Below, one piece after another: positions 45,980 through 54,452 of a DNA stretch of 64,000 nucleotides. Source of the DNA: Rikenella microfusus DSM 15922. Lineage in GTDB: Bacteria > Bacteroidota > Bacteroidia > Bacteroidales > Rikenellaceae. Position 1 is the stretch's first letter, and each line of letters starts with the position of its first letter. The notes beneath the pieces were generated by a model. That model did not search any database. It was not told where the DNA came from and saw nothing but the letters and a program-made list of their open reading frames with translations. The position numbers and the translations under genes were made by a program. The stretch covers positions 558,001-622,000 of the forward strand of contig NZ_KE386488.1 of NCBI RefSeq assembly GCF_000427365.1, read 5' to 3'.

Positions 45980-46810
45980 TTACTGTGTTATCCGGGCCGT
46001 GAACGGGTGGGCGAGATTTTTCCAGCCCGTGAGCGTCGCCTGTACCCGTCCCACGCGGATCGGCGTTTCCAGATAGACCGGGATACGGTTTTCGTCGTCC
46101 GAGATCCAGATAAAGAAATCCGTGCCCTCCTGGAACGACTCCGCATCGCCCGGCGCCAGTTGGCAAGTGAACTTCAGGCACCGCACCGGTCCCGTGGCCG
46201 GAGCGTCGATAATCTCCCGTCCCAGGAACTTATACTCCACCGAGCGGATCGTGTCCACCATCACCAGATTCAGCCGCCCCTTCTGGCCCGCCTTCATCGT
46301 GCCCGTAGAAGGCAGACTGCGCAAATTGAAAAAGTGCGCCACCGGATCGAAATCCGCCGCCGCGACCGTCATCGTCCGGCCCCGTTCGTACCCCTTTTTC
46401 AGATTCTTGCCGAAAGTATAGACCAGCCCCGCCTTCCAGTTGAACGTCAGTCGGCTGCGATAACGGTAACTCCCCTCCTTGATCTCCGAGGTAGCCAGCA
46501 ACGGCCGCAACGTGGACTGTTCCAGCCACGTTTCGTAGACATCGTCCATCTTGAAAAATACCGAATAGAACGGCCTGGTCAGCCCGTGCGCCCAAACACG
46601 ATAGCACGGTATTCCCTCGATTTTGTCCTCCGAAGTACGGAACGTGATCGTAGCCACGTCCGTCGTCAATATAGCCGCGCTGTAACTGGCCGTATAGGAA
46701 AGCTCTTCGCCCGGCCCGAAAGCCGGTTCCTGCGGAGGCTGGCCCGACACCCGGCCGCCGGCCAACAGCAGGCAGGCGACGAAAAGCGAAAAGATCGTCG
46801 ATTTTCTCAT
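45980..46810 (-). CDS. DUF3108-family exported protein
   Basis: 276 residues with a signal peptide (1 to about 23, ending RVSG). FGPGEELSYTASYSAAILTTDVATIT, the DDVYETWLEQSTLRPLLATSEIKEG segment and WISDDENRIPVYLETPIRVGRVQATLTG are typical of DUF3108, a periplasmic beta-rich family of unknown function. The -7 box at 46819-46826 leaves almost no leader, which favours the ATG at 46810 over the GTG at 46819. Confidence 0.87.
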   Translation of the reverse strand: MRKSTIFSLFVACLLLAGGRVSGQPPQEPAFGPGEELSYTASYSAAILTTDVATITFRTSEDKIEGIPCYRVWAHGLTRPFYSVFFKMDDVYETWLEQSTLRPLLATSEIKEGSYRYRSRLTFNWKAGLVYTFGKNLKKGYERGRTMTVAAADFDPVAHFFNLRSLPSTGTMKAGQKGRLNLVMVDTIRSVEYKFLGREIIDAPATGPVRCLKFTCQLAPGDAESFQEGTDFFIWISDDENRIPVYLETPIRVGRVQATLTGWKNLAHPFTARITQ

Positions 46811-46818
46811 AGTACTCA

Positions 46819-46826
46819 CAAATATA
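46819..46826 (-). promoter_or_regulatory. -7 element (TATATTTG) of the DUF3108 gene
   Basis: TATATTTG on the minus strand, 8 bp before the ATG. A full consensus match; the transcript would be nearly leaderless. The rest of 46827-47350 shows no gene and no recognised repeat. Confidence 0.55.
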
Positions 46827-47350
46827 GCGGTTTTTCACTCCGTACCACCTCCCCGCCCGCATTTTCCGTCTTTCGGACAACGCGAAAGGAATACCGGGAA
46901 ACAGGACACCCGCCGGACAAACGTACGGGAAACAGCCGGGACGTTCTCGCCCGGACTTCTGCATACGATTTTAGACGGAAAGGGCCGTCGCTTTCAAGGC
47001 CTCCGGCCCCGCATACTGCCGCACGGGACGATTGCAAGTCCGGACAAAAGCCCCTGAATTTTCGGTACGGACCGCAAACAAAAACAGGTTCCGGACCGTA
47101 CCCGACGCAGCGATCTTCCCGCCCCTGCGTTTTTCCATGCCGACCTGGCCGTTCCGTGCCGGAAGTCCGCCTCCCCGCCGCGGGACCGCACCCGGCCCTC
47201 CTCTGCCGGGAACCTGCGGCGACAGCCTGCCGCCGCAGGAGATGACTCCGACCGATAAAAAAGGCCCTCCCCGGAATGCAGACCGGGCCGGCAAGCGTCC
47301 GAAAACCCTGCCGACCCGGCTATACCGTTACGAAGCGACCGGTTCCGCCC

Positions 47351-47794
47351 CTATTCCGCCGTTTTCGGCACTGCGGTCAGCAAGGCTACCAGATTACCCT
47401 CCGCATCCAGCATCAGCAGACGGTCGCCTTCGATTTTCAACCGTTTGATACCGGTCAGCTCTCGCGTGAACCCGTCCTCGATTTCCGTATCCGGACAATA
47501 CTTGCGCGTTGCCCCGGCATTGCTGATCTCGATGTTGTGCTCCGCATCTTCGAACAGGCTGTACCCCGCGAAGAAATTGTTGCACGGAGCCTGTCCGTAG
47601 ATCATTTTCTTTTCCGCATCGAAAGTGAGCGTCACCGCCTTGTCGGTCGGCACCGCTTCGCCCCGGAACTCGACGAGACGCCAGTTGTCGGCCTCCAGAT
47701 TGGCGATCTTCGGACTGCCCTTGCGGCAGGAGCAGCACGAACTGACAAGTACGGCAGCCAACGCTACGGCCGCCACTGCGAACATTTTTTTCAT
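47351..47794 (-). CDS. META-domain lipoprotein
   Basis: 147 residues. The signal peptide ends in VLVSSCC (lipobox). The META/HslJ domain (about 32-147) has DNWRLVEFRGEAV, VTLTFDAEKKMIYGQAPCNNFFAGY with the conserved CNxFxGxY segment, and KRLKIEGDRLLMLDAEGNLVALL. HslJ-type proteins are linked to envelope stress. A second META lipoprotein lies directly upstream on the same strand, so the two look like tandem paralogues separated by a family B repeat. Confidence 0.88.
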   Translation of the reverse strand: MKKMFAVAAVALAAVLVSSCCSCRKGSPKIANLEADNWRLVEFRGEAVPTDKAVTLTFDAEKKMIYGQAPCNNFFAGYSLFEDAEHNIEISNAGATRKYCPDTEIEDGFTRELTGIKRLKIEGDRLLMLDAEGNLVALLTAVPKTAE

Positions 47795-47830
47795 GGTGTG
47801 GTTCGGTTATTGTTTTCGAGGTAAAGATAT

Positions 47831-47976
47831 ACGATTTCCCGATTATATGCTTCGACATGCCGGGCATGTTCGACGGTAACTTTCCTCTGTCGGCTCGGCG
47901 CCGGACGATTAGCGATCGTCGGAAAGGGGGGCGCGGGCCGAAAAAACAGCGGAAACAACGGCCGCTATATATCACA
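47831..47976. repeat. Family B-type element between the two META genes
   Basis: TTCCCGATTATATGCTTCGACATGCC at the left and CGCTATATATCAC at the right. The interior has CGGCTCGGCGCCGG and an internal GACGATTAGCGATCGTC hairpin; degraded compared with the full copies. Confidence 0.65.
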
Positions 47977-47981
47977 GACGG

Positions 47982-48431
47982 TTACCTTTTTTGAATCGTG
48001 CTTGCCGGTACGAATGTCAGGACGACCGTTCCGGTACTGTCCATCAGCAGCAATTGGCGATGGCGTACCGTGTAACGGCGGGCGTTCCTCAGCTTTTCGA
48101 CATAATCCTGTTCCCGGACATCGTCCGGACACAATGCCAGCGTCATGCCTTCGATAGTGATCGTTATCTGTGAAACGGAATCGGTCTCTTTCGTAGTATA
48201 GCTTCCGAAGAAAGTGTTGCAGGAAGTGAACCCCTGCAACTGTCCGTCGCTGAGGAATTCGACGGAGGGCGGCGATTCGCTGCCGGTACTGTCCGTCGCC
48301 CGGCTTCCGGAGCTGTCCGCGCTGCCCAACGCGACCCACAGATCGCTCTCCAACACCAGCGGCGACTCGCCGACGCCGGTGCAGGCCGTAACCGAAAGGG
48401 CCGCAAGAATGGCTGTTGCGATTCTGAGCAT
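47982..48431 (-). CDS. META-domain lipoprotein (paralogue)
   Basis: 149 residues. The signal peptide ends in LSVTAC (lipobox). A Ser/Thr-rich linker (SADSSGSRATDSTGSES) precedes a META-like domain with VEFLSDGQLQGFTSCNTFFGSYTTKE and RHRQLLLMDSTGTVVLTFV, parallel to the gene at 47351. The ATG at 48431 starts the signal peptide. Divergent from ridA over a 75-bp gap. Confidence 0.82.
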   Translation of the reverse strand: MLRIATAILAALSVTACTGVGESPLVLESDLWVALGSADSSGSRATDSTGSESPPSVEFLSDGQLQGFTSCNTFFGSYTTKETDSVSQITITIEGMTLALCPDDVREQDYVEKLRNARRYTVRHRQLLLMDSTGTVVLTFVPASTIQKR

Positions 48432-48450
48432 ATTTCCGTTATTTTGTACG

Positions 48451-48458
48451 CAAAGGTA
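48451..48458 (-). promoter_or_regulatory. -7 element (TACCTTTG) of the META lipoprotein gene
   Basis: Consensus TACCTTTG on the minus strand, 19 bp before the ATG at 48431. Confidence 0.6.
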
Positions 48459-48506
48459 AAGTTTCGCTTCAGTGTGAACCAAAATTAATACCAAAAACGT
48501 CATACG

Positions 48507-48881
48507 ATGAAAAAAATTATCGCCACCCCGGAAGCGCCTGCCGCCGTAGGACCTTACAGCCAGGCTGTGGAAGCCGCCGGAACGCTTTACATCTCCGGGC
48601 AGCTCCCGATCGACCCGGCAACGAAAACCATGCCGGAGGGCATCCGGGCGCAGACGGAACAAAGCCTAAAAAATATCGCGGCGATCCTCGAAGCGGCCGG
48701 CTATTCCAAAAACGACGTGGTCAAATCCACGGTATTGCTCAAGGACATCGCCGATTTCGGGGCCATGAACGAAGTGTACGCCGGATTCTACACCGAGAAT
48801 CCGCCGGCACGCGTGGCCTACCAGGTGGCGGCATTGCCGATGGGAGCGCTGGTCGAAATCGAAACCGTGGCCGTCAAGTAA
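48507..48881 (+). CDS. ridA: RidA-family enamine/imine deaminase
   Basis: 124 residues. The N-terminal APAAVGPYSQAVEAAGTLYISGQ and C-terminal NPPARVAYQVAALPMGALVEIE (conserved Arg) are the family signatures. It hydrolyses reactive 2-aminoacrylate formed by PLP enzymes. Cytoplasmic homotrimer by family. Confidence 0.96.
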   Translation: MKKIIATPEAPAAVGPYSQAVEAAGTLYISGQLPIDPATKTMPEGIRAQTEQSLKNIAAILEAAGYSKNDVVKSTVLLKDIADFGAMNEVYAGFYTENPPARVAYQVAALPMGALVEIETVAVK

Positions 48882-48920
48882 CCGGACGCGCATCGGGATT
48901 TTCCAGAGAATAAAACATGC

Positions 48921-49040
48921 GATCCCGATTATATACACCGAATATACCGAACGTATTCGGGGCGGACCGTGCGGGCCGAAAACAGCGGACAAAACCGTTG
49001 GTATATCGACGTACAGGACCGGATACCGAAACATATAACC
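48921..49040. repeat. Family B-type element, shortened
   Basis: ATCCCGATTATATACACCGAATATACC at the left and CCGATACC...ACATATAACCGG at the right; only a short GCGGGCCGAAAACAGCGG interior remains. Confidence 0.6.
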
Positions 49041-49065
49041 GGAATATCGTACAAACTGCTTTCCG

Positions 49066-49104
49066 AAAAGGTTTCCTGCCGCCAAACGGCAGGAAACCTT
49101 TTTT
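49066..49104 (+). terminator. Strong intrinsic terminator
   Basis: A perfect 16-bp stem AAAAGGTTTCCTGCCG / CGGCAGGAAACCTTTT with loop CCAAA and continuing T's. It separates ridA from the thioredoxin-like gene. Confidence 0.85.
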
Positions 49105-49172
49105 ATCGCATACAGCCCGGAATGGAACCATTTTTGCTCGTTCTTTTTTACGAACCATGCAAGAGTAGAATC

Positions 49173-49532
49173 ATGAATCTGAAAGAGCTGACCGACAAGG
49201 AATTGCTGGGAATCGTGGAGGCCTGTCCGGAAAGGCCGGGCAGTTGGAAGCCGCAGGGAGAGCATCCCGTGGTGTTGGATTTTTACGTGCCGTGGTGCAA
49301 GCCCTGCCAGGCCATGGTGCCGCTTCTGGAAGAGGTGGCCGGGGAATATGCCGGCAGGGTCGATTTCTGCCAGGTCAATATCGACCGGGAGAGGCGCACG
49401 GCGGTACGGTTCCGGGTCAGGCATGTTCCGGCCCTGATATTCATATCGGGCGGGGGCGTATGCCGTCTGGAAACGGGAGCGATGACGAAAGCCGCCTTGC
49501 GCGAGGCGGTCGAAACGATGATCCGCAACTGA
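49173..49532 (+). CDS. Thioredoxin-like protein (WCKPC active site)
   Basis: 119 residues. The active site is DFYVPWCKPCQAM with Cys42 and Cys45; the cis-proline is in HVPALIF. No signal peptide, so cytoplasmic. CKPC differs from the CGPC of classical thioredoxin, which suggests an altered redox potential or partner (inference). The ATG at 49173 follows the terminator; longer frames would cross it. Confidence 0.9.
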   Translation: MNLKELTDKELLGIVEACPERPGSWKPQGEHPVVLDFYVPWCKPCQAMVPLLEEVAGEYAGRVDFCQVNIDRERRTAVRFRVRHVPALIFISGGGVCRLETGAMTKAALREAVETMIRN

Positions 49533-49534
49533 AA

Positions 49535-49564
49535 GGGGCGGTACTCCGGCAAGAGTACCGCCCC
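49535..49564. terminator. Bidirectional terminator between the thioredoxin-like gene and mdh
   Basis: A perfect 12-bp stem GGGGCGGTACTC / GAGTACCGCCCC with a 6-nt loop, between convergent genes. No strong T-tract on either side. Confidence 0.65.
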
Positions 49565-49583
49565 GTCCGATTCCTGACGACGG

Positions 49584-50585
49584 CTATTTCAAATGTCCGT
49601 TCAGCGATTTCCAATCCGGGATCGCTGGGATGATACCCATCTCGATCACTTCGTCGCGCAGTTTGCAGAGGTGACCGTAGCTTTGTTTCAACGCTTCGGT
49701 CTCCTCGGCGGTACCGTGCGGCACTTTGTAGCGTATGCCGTCCTTGTCGATCGTGGTTTCCATCGCCATCAAAATGTGGTCGAAACCGCCTTCCGACACA
49801 TATACCCCGGCGGGCCAGCGGAACGGAGTACCGCCCATCGCCGCACGGATCATCTCCACCGACACGTAAGCCGGACTTTGGAACGACGAGCGGCCGCGCA
49901 GGTCGATGATGCGTTTACCGCCCTGGATCACATGCTGACGAATGGCAGCCCACTGCTCGTCGGTCAGGGCTGGGGTGCCGATCAACCCGGTCAGCGGCTT
50001 GCCGTCCACTTTCGTGGTCGAGGCGAACACGGCCATCTGTTCGCCGTGGCCGCCATAGGTACGGGCATCGGTCACCCGGTCGTGCGCGATGCCGAAATGC
50101 TGGGCCAGCGCGGTACGCAGACGCGTGCTGTCGAGCGCGGCAAGGGTACTGACTTGCGAGGGCCTGAGGCCGGAATAAAGCAGAGTAATAAGGCCGGTGA
50201 TGTCGGCCGGGTTGAAGACCACGACCACATGTTTCACGTCCGGGCAGTAGGTGCGGATGTCTTTGCCGAACTGGGCGGCGATTTCGGCGTTGCCTTTGAG
50301 CAGGTCTTCGCGGGTCATCCCGGCTTTACGGGCTGCCCCTCCGGAAGAGATGACGTATTTGGCTCCTTTGAGGGCTTCCGCAATGTCGCTGGTCCAGGTC
50401 AGGTCGATGCCGTCGAATCCGCAGTGATACATCTCTTCGGCCATCCCTTCGAGGGCGGGCGCGAAGGGGTCGTAAGCACAGATATTCGGGGTCAGCCCCA
50501 TCATGATGGCGGTCTGTACCATGTTGGAGCCGATCATGCCGGCGGCGCCTACGATAGTGAGTTTTTCGTCTGTCAGGAAATTCAT
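49584..50585 (-). CDS. mdh: Malate dehydrogenase
   Basis: 333 residues, Rossmann fold. NAD loop VGAAGMIGSN (about 12-21), substrate Arg in AARKAGMTREDLL, NPADI (Asn) and the catalytic His in TYGGHGEQMAVF are present. It oxidises malate to oxaloacetate. The Bacteroidota-type protein is longer than typical E. coli Mdh at the C-terminus (GHLCKLRDEVIEMGIIPAI). Confidence 0.9.
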   Translation of the reverse strand: MNFLTDEKLTIVGAAGMIGSNMVQTAIMMGLTPNICAYDPFAPALEGMAEEMYHCGFDGIDLTWTSDIAEALKGAKYVISSGGAARKAGMTREDLLKGNAEIAAQFGKDIRTYCPDVKHVVVVFNPADITGLITLLYSGLRPSQVSTLAALDSTRLRTALAQHFGIAHDRVTDARTYGGHGEQMAVFASTTKVDGKPLTGLIGTPALTDEQWAAIRQHVIQGGKRIIDLRGRSSFQSPAYVSVEMIRAAMGGTPFRWPAGVYVSEGGFDHILMAMETTIDKDGIRYKVPHGTAEETEALKQSYGHLCKLRDEVIEMGIIPAIPDWKSLNGHLK

Positions 50586-50734
50586 GGTTATGAATATGTT
50601 AAGGATTGTTTAGCGTATTTTCTGTTCGTACTGCACGGAGGCGCTTTCGTGCACAAATCGGCCTCGGCGGTATCCGGGTATTTCGGCCGGCCGCAATATC
50701 CGCATCCCGCGGATCACGGAAACGGCCGCATCAT

Positions 50735-51118
50735 TCTACGTTTTGCCTCGGGCCGCAGCCTGCGGATGAGCGACGAGCGGATGAGGGTTGCGGGCAGCCC
50801 GAACCGACGCAACAGCCGAGCGCCATCGAACGGACCCGTATGGCCGAGGCGCCGGGAGGAAACCGGAATGGCCCCCCGGCGAAGAACTGTAAGCAGCACA
50901 TACCGGCTCCGGTCGATACGATTAATCGTACGGTTAAATCGTCCGCGTAGCGGGCAGCCCGGAGCCACCCCCGGCGAAGGGCTGCAACCTGCGGTTTTGC
51001 CCTCGCTGGCTCCGGGCGACAACATATAAATTTAACCGTACGATTTTTATTGATGCGATTCGAAAGAATCGCCGGCTTTGCGCCTACCCCCCGAAGGGGA
51101 AAGCATTTTAATGTACGG
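50735..51118. repeat. Family D modules downstream of the yeiH-like gene
   Basis: 50745-50870 matches the GCCTGCGG / GCTGCGTCGG modules. 50932-51042 is a 111-bp unit repeated at 52348-52458 with only two differences. 51045-51110 is a GATTCGAAAGAATCGCCGGCTTTGCGCC module. Joints TCGTACGGTTAAAT and TTTAACCGTACGATT. No gene lies in 50586-51156. Confidence 0.85.
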
Positions 51119-51156
51119 TCAGATATCAATTCCCGCCTTAGCAGGCATGACACAAG

Positions 51157-52215
51157 TTACATCAGCCACGGAGCGACATAACTGGCCAGCAACCACCCTC
51201 CGGCCATCAGCCACACGAACAGGATCGCAGCCAGCAGGAACGGTTTGAAACCCGCTTTCCTGAACTTTTCGATGCTGGTCTCCGCACCGAGAGCCGTCAT
51301 GGCCATCGTCAGCAGAAAAACATCCGATTGTTTGATAAAAGCGATCACGCTGTCCGGAAGCAACCCCAGCGAGTTGAAAGCGATCACGCCGAGGAAACCG
51401 ACAGCGAACCACGGGATCGAAATTTTGCCCTGGTCGCCGCCGGTCGCCGCAGCAATACCCCGTTTCTGCAACTTCCGTGCCCGGACCCGCGAAATGGTAA
51501 AACTGATAACGAGCAGGACGGGCACCAACAGGATCACGCGGATCATTTTGACGATGATGGCCGTGTCCGACACCTCCTGTCCCATGGCGTTGCCCGCCCC
51601 CACGACATGGGCTACCTCGTGGAGCGTCGAACCGGTGTAAAGCCCCATCTGCGCCGGATCGAGACCCAGTACGCCGCTGCGGTAAAGGGCCGGATAGACG
51701 AACATGGCCAGCGTGCCGAAAATGACGACGGTGGAGACAGCCACGGCCGTCTTGTAGGGTTTGGTGCGGACGGTGGCCTCCGCCCCCAGCACGGCGGCGG
51801 CTCCGCAGATGCCGCTCCCGACCGAGGTCAGCAGAGCGATACCCTTGTCCATCCGCAGTAACCGTCCGACGAGCACGCCGCCATATACGGTGACTGTCAC
51901 GACGACAGCGTCGACCACGATAGCCGGAAGACCGACTTTGACGATGTCCTGAAAAGTCAGGTTGAAACCGTACAGGATAATGCCGACGCGCAACAGCCGT
52001 TTGGAACAGAAGAGGATACCGGGAACCCAAGTGGCCGGCAGGCGGTTGCGCAGGCTGTTGGCATAGAGCATCCCCAGCACGATCCCGACGATCAGGGGGC
52101 TGAGCGACAGACTGCGGACGAAACCGGTTTCGGCGATCCAGAAAGCGGCGCACGAGAAAAGCGCGATAAGCAGCACGCCGTGGAGCATATTGCCCCTGTG
52201 TTCACTTAATTTCAT
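51157..52215 (-). CDS. YeiH/UPF0324-family membrane transporter (putative sulfate or sulfite exporter)
   Basis: 352 residues with about ten transmembrane helices. GFNLTFQDIVKVG, SVGSGICGAAAVLGAE and GLYTGSTLHEVAHVVGAG are characteristic of the YeiH/PSE family. Substrate by family annotation only. It is flanked on both sides by near-identical 111-bp family D repeats. Confidence 0.88.
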   Translation of the reverse strand: MKLSEHRGNMLHGVLLIALFSCAAFWIAETGFVRSLSLSPLIVGIVLGMLYANSLRNRLPATWVPGILFCSKRLLRVGIILYGFNLTFQDIVKVGLPAIVVDAVVVTVTVYGGVLVGRLLRMDKGIALLTSVGSGICGAAAVLGAEATVRTKPYKTAVAVSTVVIFGTLAMFVYPALYRSGVLGLDPAQMGLYTGSTLHEVAHVVGAGNAMGQEVSDTAIIVKMIRVILLVPVLLVISFTISRVRARKLQKRGIAAATGGDQGKISIPWFAVGFLGVIAFNSLGLLPDSVIAFIKQSDVFLLTMAMTALGAETSIEKFRKAGFKPFLLAAILFVWLMAGGWLLASYVAPWLM

Positions 52216-52339
52216 GTTTATCTTCGGGTTTAATCACTATCGTCAATATATTCGTTCGGTACGTCGCGATATCCGTCGGACTTTCGTCGAGACTCAGACC
52301 GGCAACCGAATCGGACTGTAACTCCTCTCGGCTCCGGGA

Positions 52340-52935
52340 AAAACGAAGGTTAAATCGTCCGCGTAGCGGGCAGCCCGGAGCCACCCCCGGCGAAGGGCTG
52401 CAACCTGCGGTCTTGCCCTCGCTGGCTCCGGGCGATAACATATAAATTTAACCGTACGGTTAAGCTGTCACTCTTTCGGCTTTGCGCCCCCCCCGAAGCC
52501 GCCAAGTGGCTTGGGCGCATAAGCCGGCGATTCTGTCGAATCGCAATATTAAAACCATACTTTATAATTTGCAGGTTAAAACCCGGAGCCAGCGAGGACG
52601 CGACCGTAGGTTGCAGCCGTTAACTTCGCTTCGCTCGTTTTGCCTGGCGGCTTCCTCGCGCTGCCTCGCCAAAGTCCGCAAGCGGTCTTTAGGTCTCGGT
52701 ACACTGCTCGGTTCCTCCTTGTGCCTCGGCCATTCGTGTAACGCTGCCGGTGAGAGCAGTCAAGCCGGCTCAAGCACTGCCGAAAGGCGAGGAGGAAAGC
52801 GAAGCCGACCCCGATGGCTCTCGGCTGCTGCGTCGGTTCGCCGGGGATGGTTCCGGACTACATATACAAATTAACTCTACGATTAGTCGTCTGCCGCGTT
52901 AGCGACCGGTCCGAGCCATCCCCGACGAAGAATTC
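52340..52935. repeat. Family D mosaic upstream of the yeiH-like gene
   Basis: It contains the 111-bp unit 52348-52458 (paired with 50932-51042), a CGGCTTTGCGCC...AAGTGGCTTGGGCGCATAAGCCGG module (52470-52545), and a long GAGCCAGCGAGGACGCGACC / CGCTTCGCTCG module (52580-52860) also found at 1230-1420. Joints TTTAACCGTACGGTTAA, AAAACCATACTTTATAAT and ACTCTACGATTAG. 52936-53026 shows nothing. Confidence 0.82.
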
Positions 52936-53026
52936 CGACTCAGGATCATCGCCCCCCGGTTCACGGCCCGCCGGAAACCCGCGGCCGGCAACAGCGGCAA
53001 ACCACCGTACAAAAAAACGAAATCCC

Positions 53027-53043
53027 GCCTGAAAAGACGGGAT
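53027..53043 (-). terminator. Short hairpin after aroB
   Basis: AATCCCG...CGGGAT, a small imperfect stem with a GAAAAG loop, 55 bp downstream of the aroB stop. Weak. Confidence 0.35.
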
Positions 53044-53097
53044 CGAAATCGTTATGCGTCATAACGAGAAGTTATAACCGAAAAACCAGGCCGGATT

Positions 53098-54159
53098 TCA
53101 CAGAAGATCTGCCGCCAGTGCGTCCAGCTCCGCGAGCGGCATCCGCCGTCGGACAGCGCGTCCGATACCCTCCATCAGCACATAGTCGATGGCCGCCGCC
53201 TCCCGTTTCTTGTCCGAAGCCGCCGCCTCCAGCAGCGCGGCAGCCGGTATGCCCGACTCCGGCGCCACGGCCGTCGGCAGCCCCATGGCCCCGACTACCG
53301 CGATCACCCGTTCCGCATCTTCAGAAGACAGCAATCCCAGTCTGTGCGACAATTTCGCTGCGATACAGAGGCCTATCCCCACCGCTTCGCCGTGCAGGTA
53401 ACGTCCCGTGCATTTTTCGACCGCATGGGCGAACGTATGCCCCAGATTGAGCAGCTTGCGTTCACCGCGTTCCGTCTCGTCCGCCGCCACAACCGCCGCT
53501 TTCAGCTCCACGGAAGCGACCACGGCCCGGTGCAGCAGCCCGGCATCGCCGGTAAAGCTGCCGAACGTATGGTTTTCGAACATTCCGAACAGCTCCTTGT
53601 CCCGAATCAGCCCGCATTTGATTATTTCGGCCAGCCCGGCACGCAGTTCCCTTTCCGGCAGGGTCGCGAGCATACCCTGGTCGCACAGAACGAAATCCGG
53701 CTGGTTGAAAACGCCGACAATGTTCTTATAACCGTCCAGATTGACCCCGTTCTTGCCGCCCACGCTGGCATCGACCTGAGCCAGCAGCGACGTGGCCACG
53801 AAACCGAAACCGCCCACGCCGCGCATGTAAGTCGAGGCCGCGAAACCGGTGATGTCGGTGACGATTCCCCCGCCGACGCCGACGAGATACGAACCGCGGT
53901 CGGCGCCGAGCCTCAACAGTTCGCGGTAGATATAGCCGACGGTTTCCAGCGTCTTGTTCGTTTCGCCGGTACCGATCACGATATGCGGATACCGTCCGGT
54001 CAGTTCGGGATAAGCGGCTTTCAGATTGGAGTCGGTGATTACGATGGGCCTCTGCCCTTCGAGCAGGCCGCCGAGACGGGACAGCGCGTCGCCGATAATC
54101 ACGCGCGAGGGGGCACCGGGCCGTCCGGAGCGAGGGACGAGAATTTCTTGTGTCATCAT
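53098..54159 (-). CDS. aroB: 3-dehydroquinate synthase
   Basis: 353 residues. NAD-binding VGVGGGIVTDITGFAAS, substrate/Zn-region VDASVGGKNGVNLDGYKN, AGLAEIIKCGLI, the Zn ligands in NLGHTFAHAVEK and LHGEAVGIG identify AroB. It catalyses step 2 of the shikimate pathway. Two adjacent ATG codons (54159 and 54156) follow a -7 box with a very short leader; either could be used. Confidence 0.95.
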   Translation of the reverse strand: MMTQEILVPRSGRPGAPSRVIIGDALSRLGGLLEGQRPIVITDSNLKAAYPELTGRYPHIVIGTGETNKTLETVGYIYRELLRLGADRGSYLVGVGGGIVTDITGFAASTYMRGVGGFGFVATSLLAQVDASVGGKNGVNLDGYKNIVGVFNQPDFVLCDQGMLATLPERELRAGLAEIIKCGLIRDKELFGMFENHTFGSFTGDAGLLHRAVVASVELKAAVVAADETERGERKLLNLGHTFAHAVEKCTGRYLHGEAVGIGLCIAAKLSHRLGLLSSEDAERVIAVVGAMGLPTAVAPESGIPAAALLEAAASDKKREAAAIDYVLMEGIGRAVRRRMPLAELDALAADLL

Positions 54160-54164
54160 ACTGG

Positions 54165-54172
54165 CAAAGTTA
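54165..54172 (-). promoter_or_regulatory. -7 element (TAACTTTG) of aroB
   Basis: Consensus TAnnTTTG on the minus strand, 5 bp before the first ATG, so the aroB mRNA is probably leaderless or nearly so. Confidence 0.55.
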
Positions 54173-54297
54173 TGACTTTTCCCGATTCGGCCGTTTTCGG
54201 AACGGGAAGAATACCGGACGAGGTTCGTCCGCGGGCAAACCGGCGGAACGAAAGGTGTGGGGTCGCAGCGGAGCCGTTCGGGTTTTTGCCAGGGGGC

Positions 54298-54386
54298 GCC
54301 ATACCTGATTCGGGCGGGCACCGCAGGACCGTGCAGGGAGAATCATTACCCCATTCGGGTCAATCGTATACGATTACCTTTGGGAA
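54298..54386. repeat. Family A remnant (right half)
   Basis: CGGGCACCGCAGGACCGTGCAGGGAGA, then TCGGGTCAATCGTATACGATTACCTTTGGG, which is the A interior and right terminus with several changes. The left half is missing. Confidence 0.55.
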
Positions 54387-54452
54387 AGACAGAGGTGCAG
54401 AACCCGGCGGCCGGCCAAAAACCGCGGACCGGGCCGGATACGGCCGGAAGGT

